Shown in pieces: positions 1-6,149 of a stretch of DNA of 64,000 nt. Under the pieces are notes generated by a model, which saw nothing but the letters and a program-made list of their open reading frames with translations, made no database searches and was not told where the DNA came from. This stretch comes from Actinacidiphila epipremni (GTDB lineage Bacteria; Actinomycetota; Actinomycetes; Streptomycetales; Streptomycetaceae). The translations under genes were made by a program, and so were the position numbers. How positions within the stretch are numbered: position 1 is the first letter of the stretch; every line of letters starts with the position of its first letter. Location of the stretch: NCBI RefSeq assembly GCF_012034175.1, contig NZ_JAATEJ010000008.1, positions 62,001 through 126,000 of the forward strand, read 5' to 3'.

Positions 1-135
1 CCATTCCCTCAGGCGCGCGCGTATCCGCCCGCGGGCGTCCGCCACGGACGCGCTCAACGCGGGCAGCCGGAACACGTCGCGGCGGCCGGAGTCGCCGACA
101 CCGTCGCGGCGCTCGCGCCGGAGGGCATCAGGTGA
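1..135 (+). CDS. C-terminal end of a gene entering from the left (partial)
   Basis: Frame 1 is open from the first base to a TGA at 133-135 and would give the last 44 residues of a protein ending in EHVAAAGVADTVAALAPEGIR. The second half has the G/C third positions expected of a real gene; the first half is less convincing, and frame 2 also looks codon-like there, so the true frame or a frameshift cannot be settled from this fragment. No family is recognisable. Confidence 0.3.
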   Translation, partial: PFPQARAYPPAGVRHGRAQRGQPEHVAAAGVADTVAALAPEGIR

Positions 136-186
136 AGGAACCACTCTGTAACTATGAGGCTCGTGTGGGACACCTGGCAAGGTCCG

Positions 187-203
187 ATCTGTAATTTACA
201 GAT
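187..203. promoter_or_regulatory. 17-bp perfect palindrome, likely operator of the XRE gene
   Basis: ATCTGTAA-T-TTACAGAT is a perfect inverted repeat with a one-base centre, unusually AT-rich for this DNA. It lies about 80 bp upstream of the XRE regulator start. A matching half-site, TCTGTAA, sits at 145-151. Position and symmetry suggest a binding site for a dimeric regulator, most simply autoregulation by the downstream XRE protein; that is inference. Confidence 0.6.
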
Positions 204-284
204 TCGGGGCTACATGCTGTTGCGTGCGCTGACAACATGACAGACTGTTGCTCAGTCAAGGAAGTTGGAGGAGGAGCCGTCGTG

Positions 285-1148
285 ATGGACCCCCGGCCGG
301 GTGGAGCCCCGACAGTCCTGCGCATGGTGCTGGGCAAGCGCCTACAGGACCTCCGGGAGCAGGCCGGTATCACGTATGAGCAGGCCGGCCGCGAACTGGA
401 CGTCACCCACGCCACCATCCGCCGGATGGAGAAGGCGGAAGTCGGCTTGAAGATCCCGTACGTGGAGAAGCTGCTGCACGTCTACGGGGTGACCTCGCCC
501 GAGGAGGTCAGCGGCTTCCTCGCGCTCGCCCGCGAGGCCAACCGGCCCGGTTGGTGGCACAGTTTCCGCGATGTGCTGCCCGACTGGTTCAGCGCCTTCG
601 TCAGCCTCGAAGGAGAGGCCGCGGTCATCCGCGCGTACGAGCCGCACTACGTGCCCGGACTGCTGCAGACCCCCGACTACGCCCGCGCCACGCTGCGCGC
701 CGGCCAGCCGCACGCCGCGCCCGCCGAGATCGACCGGCTGGTCACCCTGCGGACGGAGCGCCAGGCCCTGCTGAGCAAGCCCGAGGCGCCGCTGCTGTGG
801 GTCGTCATGGACGAGACCGTGCTGCGCCGCCCCATCGGCGGGCGCAAGGTCATGCGCGAGCAGGTGGACCGGCTCATCGAGGCCACCGAGCTGTCCAACG
901 TCCGGCTGCAGATCATGCCGTTCGCCGTCGGCCCGCACCCGGCGATGTACGGACCGTTCCACATCTTCCGGTTCCAGCTCCAGGAAATCCCCGACATCGC
1001 CTACTCCGAGCACCTCGTGGGCGGCGTCTACTTCGACGAGCGCGACGACGTCTCGTCGTTCCTGGAGGCACTCGACCGGATGTGCGCGCAGGCCGCGCCA
1101 GCCCAGAGCACCAAAGCCATCCTCGATGGCATGCGCAAGGAGATCTGA
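285..1148 (+). CDS. XRE-family regulator with DUF5753 domain (WhiJ-like)
   Basis: A 287-residue DNA-binding protein. Residues about 16-70 form a helix-turn-helix (LGKRLQDLREQAGITYEQAG, then THATIRRMEK), and about 100-280 match the DUF5753 sensor-like domain, with the family signature YEPHYVPGLLQTPDYARA. Start chosen at ATG 285 because GGAGGAGGAG at 267-276 is ideally spaced; GTG 282 is an alternative and the frame is open further upstream. Proteins of this class in Streptomyces (WhiJ and relatives) typically pair with a small DUF397 protein and affect development; here the DUF397 gene follows after 3 bp. A perfect palindrome at 187-203 may be its operator. Confidence 0.93.
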   Translation: MDPRPGGAPTVLRMVLGKRLQDLREQAGITYEQAGRELDVTHATIRRMEKAEVGLKIPYVEKLLHVYGVTSPEEVSGFLALAREANRPGWWHSFRDVLPDWFSAFVSLEGEAAVIRAYEPHYVPGLLQTPDYARATLRAGQPHAAPAEIDRLVTLRTERQALLSKPEAPLLWVVMDETVLRRPIGGRKVMREQVDRLIEATELSNVRLQIMPFAVGPHPAMYGPFHIFRFQLQEIPDIAYSEHLVGGVYFDERDDVSSFLEALDRMCAQAAPAQSTKAILDGMRKEI

Positions 1149-1151
1149 ACG

Positions 1152-1433
1152 ATGGATCGCGTCGGCAATGACCGCATACGTGGCTACGAGGAACGCTACG
1201 ACGGCATCTACAACGGGATGCCGGCCAACGAACTCGGTGCCGACGGCTGGCGCAAGCCCTGGAGCGGCGGCAACGGCGGCTCGTGCGTCGAGGCGAAGAA
1301 GCTCAACGACGGCCGGGTCGCGATCCGCCAGTCCACCGACCCCGACGGACCGGCGCTGATCTACAGCAACCACGAGATCACCACGTTCATCCTGGGCGCC
1401 AAGGCCGGCGAGGCCGACTTCCTGCTCGGCTGA
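1152..1433 (+). CDS. DUF397 small protein, partner of the XRE regulator
   Basis: A 93-residue protein with the DUF397 pattern: a Trp-Lys-Pro-Trp-Ser start (WRKPWSGGNGGSCVEA), then VAIRQSTDPDGPALIY and a C-terminal stretch ending EADFLL. Its ribosome site AAGGAG (1137-1142) lies inside the end of the XRE gene and the gap is 3 bp, so the pair is co-transcribed and probably translationally coupled. DUF397 proteins are widespread in actinomycetes beside XRE/DUF5753 genes and are thought to act as their small partners or modulators; the biochemical role is not established. Confidence 0.92.
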   Translation: MDRVGNDRIRGYEERYDGIYNGMPANELGADGWRKPWSGGNGGSCVEAKKLNDGRVAIRQSTDPDGPALIYSNHEITTFILGAKAGEADFLLG

Positions 1434-1484
1434 ACACCCGCACCACCCGCACCACCCAGCAGCACCATTGACCGGAGGAAGGCG

Positions 1485-2303
1485 TTGACCGAGCAGGGAT
1501 TTCCCGTCGTGGAGATCGACACCAGCAGGCCGCACCCGGCCCGCATGTACGACTACTACCTCGGCGGCCGGGACAACTACGAGGTGGACCGGGACGCTGC
1601 CCAAAAGGTGATCGACCTCTTCCCGGACATCGTCCCCATGGCGCAGGGCAACCGGCGGTTCATGCACCGGGCCGTGCGGTTCCTGGCGCAGAGCGGTGTG
1701 CGGCAGTTCATCGACATAGGCACCGGCATCCCCGCGCCGCCCAACACCCACCAGGTGGCGCAGCAGGTGGCACCGGACGCCCGGATCGCGTACGTCGACA
1801 ACGACCCCATCGTGGCGACCTACGCGGGCGCGCACCTGCTCGGCTCGGGCAACACCGGCTTCTTCCTGGGCGACCTGCGCGACCCCGAGAGCATCCTGGG
1901 CCACCCCACCATCAGCGAGCTCATCGACTTCGACCAGCCGGTCGGGCTGATGCTGGTGGCCATCCTGCACTTCATCAGCGACGACGAGGACCCCGCGGGC
2001 CTGGTCGCCGCCTACCGCGACGCGCTGCCCGCCGGCAGCCACCTCATCCTCAGCCACACCACCGGCGACTTCCACCAGCTGGACGGCGACGCGGGGGAGG
2101 CGCGGGACGTCTACGAGACCAAGGGCGCCACCGCCACCTTGCACCTGCGGTCCTACGAGCAGGTGCTGGCCTTCTTCGACGGCTTCGAGCTGGTCGACCC
2201 GGGCCTGGTCCAGCCGCCGCTGTGGCGCCCGGACGGTCCCGTACCGACGCACCAGGAACTGGCGCACAACGGCTTCTACGGCGGCGTCGGCGTCAAGAGA
2301 TGA
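1485..2303 (+). CDS. SAM-dependent methyltransferase, DUF574 family, copy 1
   Basis: A 272-residue cytosolic protein of the DUF574 (Methyltransf_19) family. The family signature RPHPARMYDYYLGGRDNYEVDR lies near residues 12-33; a Rossmann methyltransferase fold follows, with FIDIGTGIP (motif I), AYVDNDPIV (acidic end of beta-2) and LILSH. TTG start at 1485 after GGAGGA (1474-1479). This is the first of three tandem paralogues that share start codon, N-terminus and length. Substrate unknown; members are numerous in Streptomyces and often lie beside XRE/DUF397 genes, as here. Confidence 0.9.
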   Translation: MTEQGFPVVEIDTSRPHPARMYDYYLGGRDNYEVDRDAAQKVIDLFPDIVPMAQGNRRFMHRAVRFLAQSGVRQFIDIGTGIPAPPNTHQVAQQVAPDARIAYVDNDPIVATYAGAHLLGSGNTGFFLGDLRDPESILGHPTISELIDFDQPVGLMLVAILHFISDDEDPAGLVAAYRDALPAGSHLILSHTTGDFHQLDGDAGEARDVYETKGATATLHLRSYEQVLAFFDGFELVDPGLVQPPLWRPDGPVPTHQELAHNGFYGGVGVKR

Positions 2304-2385
2304 CGCACGCCGTCCCGGCGCACCCGCCCGCACCGCACAGCCACAGCCGCAGCCACGACGCCATGAAGCCACCGGAGGACCCACG

Positions 2386-3204
2386 TTGACCGAGCAGGGA
2401 TTCCCCGTCGGGGAGATCGACACCAGCCGGCCGCACCCGGCCCGTATGTACGACTTCTACCTCGGCGGCCGGGACAACTACGAGGTGGACCGGGAAGCGG
2501 CCCAGCGCGTCATCGACTTCTTCCCGGACATCGTGCCCACCACCCGGGCCAACCGGCAGTTCATGCACCGCGCGGTACGGCACCTGGTGCGGGCCGGGAT
2601 CCGGCAGATCATCGACATCGGCACCGGCATCCCCACCGCGCCCAACACCCACCAGGTCGCCCAGGAGGTCGCGCCGGACGTCCGGGTGGCGTACATCGAC
2701 AACGACCCGATCGTGGCCACCCACGCCGGGGCGCACCTGCTCGGCACCGGCAACACCGGGTTCTTCCTGGGCGACATGCGCGACCCCGACGCGATCCTGG
2801 GCCACCCCACCATCGGCAAGCTCATCGACTTCGACCAGCCGGTGGGGCTGCTGCTCGTGGCCGTCGTCCACTTCCTCCCGGACGACGCCGAGGCCGCCGC
2901 CCTGATCGCCGCCTACCGCGACGCGCTGCCCGCGGGCAGCATGTTCGTCCTCACCCACGCCACCGAGGACTTCCACAGCGTGGAGGCCGGCATGGGCGAG
3001 GCCCGGGACGTCTACCGGCAGCGCGGCGCCACCGCGACCGTCACCACCCGCAGGTACGAGCAGATCCTGCCGTTCTTCGACGGCTACGACCTCGTCGACC
3101 CCGGCCTGGTGCAGATCCCGCTGTGGCACCCGGACGGCGAGCTGCCCACCGCCGAGGAACTGAGCCACGTCGGCACGTACGGCGGCATCGGCGTCAAGCT
3201 GTGA
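2386..3204 (+). CDS. SAM-dependent methyltransferase, DUF574 family, copy 2
   Basis: A 272-residue paralogue of the preceding gene, beginning with an almost identical N-terminus (TEQGFPVGEIDTSRPHPARM) from TTG 2386 behind GGAGGA. It keeps the YLGGRDNYEVDR signature, IIDIGTGIP, AYIDNDPIV and the closing YGGIGVK. Differences are spread along the protein rather than confined to one end, so this is an older duplication that has diverged under constraint and not a recent copy. Gap to copy 1 is 82 bp. Substrate unknown. Confidence 0.9.
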   Translation: MTEQGFPVGEIDTSRPHPARMYDFYLGGRDNYEVDREAAQRVIDFFPDIVPTTRANRQFMHRAVRHLVRAGIRQIIDIGTGIPTAPNTHQVAQEVAPDVRVAYIDNDPIVATHAGAHLLGTGNTGFFLGDMRDPDAILGHPTIGKLIDFDQPVGLLLVAVVHFLPDDAEAAALIAAYRDALPAGSMFVLTHATEDFHSVEAGMGEARDVYRQRGATATVTTRRYEQILPFFDGYDLVDPGLVQIPLWHPDGELPTAEELSHVGTYGGIGVKL

Positions 3205-3238
3205 CCACGCGCACCACCCAAGGAACCGGAGGACGGTG

Positions 3239-4045
3239 TTGACCCCACAGGGCTTCGACGTCGAAGAGCTCGACACCAGCAGGCCGCACCCGGCCCGCAT
3301 GTACGACTTCTACCTCGGCGGCCGGGACAACTACGAGGTCGACCGGGAGGCGGCCCAGCAGGTGATCACCGCCTCGCCCGAGGTCGTCGACAGCGCACGC
3401 GCCAACCGCGACTTCCTGCGGCGGGCCGTCGCGCACCTCGCGCGCGGCGGGGTGCGCCAGTTCCTCGACATCGGCACCGGCATACCGACCTCCCCCAACA
3501 CCCACGAGGTCGCCCAGGCGGTGGCGCCCGACGCCCGGGTGGCGTACGTCGACAACGACCCGATCGTCGCCGTGCACGCCGCGGCGCGGCTGCTCAACAC
3601 CGGCAACACCGCGTTCGCCCTGGGAGATTTGCGCGACCCGCGGGGCCTGCTGGAGAACCCGGAGATCGCCCGGCTCATCGACTTCGACCGGCCGGTGGCC
3701 CTGCTGCTGGTGTCCGTGCTGCACTTCGTCGGCGACGCGGACGACCCGGCCGGCATCGTCGCCGTGCTGCGCGACGCGCTGCCCGCCGGCAGCCACCTGG
3801 TGCTCTCGCACGGCACGTACGACTTCCACCCCGAGAAGGTCGGCGAGGCCGTCTCGGTCTACCGCAAGGCCACCGCGGCGCTCAGCCTGCGCTCGCACGA
3901 GGCCGTCCTGCCGTTCTTCGACGGCTTCGAGCTGCTCGACCCCGGACTCGTACGGGCGCCGCTGTGGCGCCCCGACGGCCCGGAACCGGAGCCCGAGGAG
4001 CTGGAGCCCATCGGCGTCTACGCCGGGGTCGGCCGCAAGGCCTGA
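3239..4045 (+). CDS. SAM-dependent methyltransferase, DUF574 family, copy 3
   Basis: A 268-residue third paralogue, more divergent than copies 1 and 2. It has the signature YLGGRDNYEVDREAAQ, FLDIGTGIP and AYVDNDPIV, and ends GVYAGVGRK. TTG 3239 is chosen as start because it aligns with the TTG starts of the other two copies; GTG 3236, directly in front and in frame, would add one residue. The gap to copy 2 is 34 bp, so the three genes are probably one transcript. A strong stem-loop follows at 4098-4138. Confidence 0.88.
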   Translation: MTPQGFDVEELDTSRPHPARMYDFYLGGRDNYEVDREAAQQVITASPEVVDSARANRDFLRRAVAHLARGGVRQFLDIGTGIPTSPNTHEVAQAVAPDARVAYVDNDPIVAVHAAARLLNTGNTAFALGDLRDPRGLLENPEIARLIDFDRPVALLLVSVLHFVGDADDPAGIVAVLRDALPAGSHLVLSHGTYDFHPEKVGEAVSVYRKATAALSLRSHEAVLPFFDGFELLDPGLVRAPLWRPDGPEPEPEELEPIGVYAGVGRKA

Positions 4046-4097
4046 GCCCGCCGTACGCCCCGCAGACCAACCATCACCGGGGAAGAGAAAGAGGGAA

Positions 4098-4138
4098 GAC
4101 GGCGGCCGGGCGGTATCTCGTGCCACCCGGCCGCCGTC
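4098..4138. terminator. Bidirectional stem-loop terminator
   Basis: GACGGCGGCCGGG (4098-4110) pairs perfectly with CCCGGCCGCCGTC (4126-4138) around a 15-base loop. It lies between the convergent ends of the methyltransferase array (+) and the oxidoreductase gene (-). No T-run follows, as is usual in streptomycetes. Confidence 0.75.
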
Positions 4139-4170
4139 CGACCGGCACCGGCCCCGCTGCGTACGGCCGC

Positions 4171-5199
4171 TCAGCGCAGCGCGGCGACCGACACCGTCAC
4201 CCCGTCCAGCGTGCCCGCGAAGTCCGCGCCGAGCGCGCGGGAGGGCGTCTGGAAGCCGGCCGGCAGCGACCGCAGCAGCGGCATGATCCGCAGCACGGAA
4301 TCCACCGTCAGGCGGTACGGGTTGGGGCCCGTCAGCGTCGCCGTCACGGTGTTCCCCGCGGCGTCCCGGGCCCGGCCGAACACCTCGCAGCCCGAGCCGT
4401 TGAGCGCCCGCTCGCCCGGCCCGCGCACCAGCCGGCCCGCCGCCCCGCCCAGCACCCCGCGCAGCGGCCCCACCCGCAGCACCTTCGTCGCCGCCAGCGC
4501 GGGGGAGGGCACCGCCGTGTACGTCGTCACGTCCGGGATGCCCGTCGAGTGGTACGCGGTGCTCACGTCGCCCCACGGCACCGACACCACCGTCCGGGCA
4601 CCCGACGGAAAGGCCGCGCGCAGCCGGCGCGAGCCGAACGGCACGGTGCGGATCTCGCCGCCCGACCTGATCCGGCCGCCGTCCGCCGCGCTCTCCACGA
4701 CCGTGCGCACCGTGCCGGGGCTCGCGCCGCCCGCCGTCAGGAACGCCAGGTCCAGCTGGGTGGCGTCGGGCAGCCGGGCCGCCAGCAGCGCGGCCACGCA
4801 GTCCGTCGGCACGACGTCGAAGCCGGCGCCCGGCAGCAGCGTCACGCCCGCGGCCCGCGCGCGGGCGCCCAGGGCGTGCAGCGCCTCGAAGACGTCGATC
4901 TCGCCGGTGATGTCCACATAGCCCGTGCCGGTCTCCACGCAGGCCCGCGCCATCGGCAGCGCGGTGCGGGCGAACGGCCCCGCGCAGTGCGCCACCCCCT
5001 CCACCCCGGCCAGTCCGCGGCGCACCGCGCCCGGCTCGTCCAGGCCGAACACCCGGTGCTCCAGGCCCAGTTCCGCGGCCAGCGGCACCACCTTCGCGGC
5101 ACTGCGGCCGGCCAGCACCGGGCGCACGCCGAGGGCGACGGCGCGGCGGGCGATGAGGCGGCCGGTATAGCCGGTGGCGCCGTACAACAGCCAGGTCAT
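4171..5199 (-). CDS. Saccharopine dehydrogenase-like NAD(P)-binding oxidoreductase
   Basis: A 342-residue protein beginning MTWLLYGATGYTGRLIARR, a Rossmann fold with GATGYTG as the dinucleotide-binding loop, followed by VLAGRSAAK. This arrangement is that of the saccharopine dehydrogenase/trans-acting enoyl reductase family rather than true lysine-pathway enzymes. The start at 5199 is set by AAGGAGG eight bases upstream; the frame stays open to 5304 but those codons overlap the divergent promoter. Substrate unknown. It faces the methyltransferase array across a terminator and is divergent from the DUF5302 gene, about 100 bp away. Confidence 0.85.
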   Translation of the reverse strand: MTWLLYGATGYTGRLIARRAVALGVRPVLAGRSAAKVVPLAAELGLEHRVFGLDEPGAVRRGLAGVEGVAHCAGPFARTALPMARACVETGTGYVDITGEIDVFEALHALGARARAAGVTLLPGAGFDVVPTDCVAALLAARLPDATQLDLAFLTAGGASPGTVRTVVESAADGGRIRSGGEIRTVPFGSRRLRAAFPSGARTVVSVPWGDVSTAYHSTGIPDVTTYTAVPSPALAATKVLRVGPLRGVLGGAAGRLVRGPGERALNGSGCEVFGRARDAAGNTVTATLTGPNPYRLTVDSVLRIMPLLRSLPAGFQTPSRALGADFAGTLDGVTVSVAALR

Positions 5200-5302
5200 G
5201 GATCCGATCCTCCTTGCGAGGGCGTGACCGGAACCGTACACGCGCCGCCTGTCGCGGCGATATCGGGTGGGCTCGGCGGCCCCGGCGTGCCACCCTGGTG
5301 GC

Positions 5303-5554
5303 ATGACCGATCAGCAGCAGGCCGCTTCCGCGGCGGAAGACGCGCCCGAGACGCTTCTTGAGGAGCCGTCCTCCGCGGAGGAGGTTCCCGAGGCCGAGGA
5401 CGACGTGAAGCGGAAGTTCCGCGAAGCGCTCGAACGCAAGCGCGGGGCGAGCCGCTCCGCGGGGGCTTCGGGGGGCGGGCCCGACCAGTCCAAGATCCAC
5501 GGTGCGCATGGCAGGGCGGGGGGCGCCCGCGAATTCCGCCGCAAATCCGGCTGA
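5303..5554 (+). CDS. DUF5302 family small protein
   Basis: An 83-residue, strongly charged protein: an acidic N-terminal half ([19 protein letters not shown]), then [14 protein letters not shown], and the family-typical ending [13 protein letters not shown] with a terminal REFRRKSG. This C-terminal pattern is conserved in the actinobacterial DUF5302 family, whose function is unknown. Start at ATG 5303 (MTDQQQ), because the longer open frame begins inside the shared promoter with the gene on the other strand. No signal peptide or membrane segment. Confidence 0.88.
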   Translation: MTDQQQAASAAEDAPETLLEEPSSAEEVPEAEDDVKRKFREALERKRGASRSAGASGGGPDQSKIHGAHGRAGGAREFRRKSG

Positions 5555-5599
5555 CCGCCCCCTTACGCCCGGGGGCCCACCCCCCGGGCTTCCGCCCCC

Positions 5600-6145
5600 C
5601 GGACGCCCCGGGCTGCCCCCTGCTGCCGCCCCGCGACCTTCCGCCGGTGGGTGGCTTGTCGCTCCGTTCTCCCCCAGCGCTTCGCCTGGGGGTACCCCCA
5701 CGCGCCCCTTGCGCTCCGGGGTGCCCCTTGCTGCCGTCCCGCGACCGTCCGCCGGTTTGTGGCTTGTCGCGCCGTTCCCCGCGCCCCTTGCGCCCCGGGG
5801 TGCCCCTTGCTGCCGTCGCGCGACCGTCTGCCAGTGGGTGGCTTGTCGCGCAGTTCCCCGCGCCCCTGTTGTGGTGGCGGTTCGTCGCCATGCCGGGGCC
5901 GGGGCGTCCGAGGTGGTGGCGGTCCTGGATTGGGCTCACTCCTGGCTCTCGGGTCGGCACTCACCCGCAGAGGTGGACTTTGCGCGTGAGGGTGCTTTTC
6001 AGGGGCGCGGGGAACTGCGCGAGAAACCACCCGCCCGCGGAAGATCGCACGGCGGCAGCAAGGGGCAGCCCGGAGCGCAAGGGGGCGCGGGGAACTGCGC
6101 GACCAGCCACCCACCGACGGAAGGTCGCGGGACGGGGCAGGGCGG
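5600..6145. repeat. Cluster of about 75-bp direct and inverted repeats, non-coding
   Basis: Between the DUF5302 and AprA-HEAT genes lie three forward copies (about 5620-5710, 5719-5789, 5798-5867) of a unit containing GCTGCCG, CGCGACC, GGTGGCTTGTCGC and GTTCCCCGCGCCCCT, and two copies in reverse orientation (about 6002-6076 and 6087-6145). Copy 1 carries an inserted hairpin, CCCCCAGCG-CTTCG-CCTGGGGG (about 5671-5692). The block between the two orientations (5868-6001) shows no gene. Long open frames cross the area, but they have no family match and their codons follow the repeat. Confidence 0.75.
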
Positions 6146-6149
6146 GGCG

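Noticed and set aside
342..2423. A 693-codon open frame opposite the XRE/DUF397/methyltransferase genes
   Set aside because: Antisense to three genes with clear family signatures; composition typical of a high-GC shadow frame.
5600..6145. CRISPR array
   Set aside because: Units are about 75 bp, imperfect and in both orientations, with no uniform spacers and no cas genes nearby.
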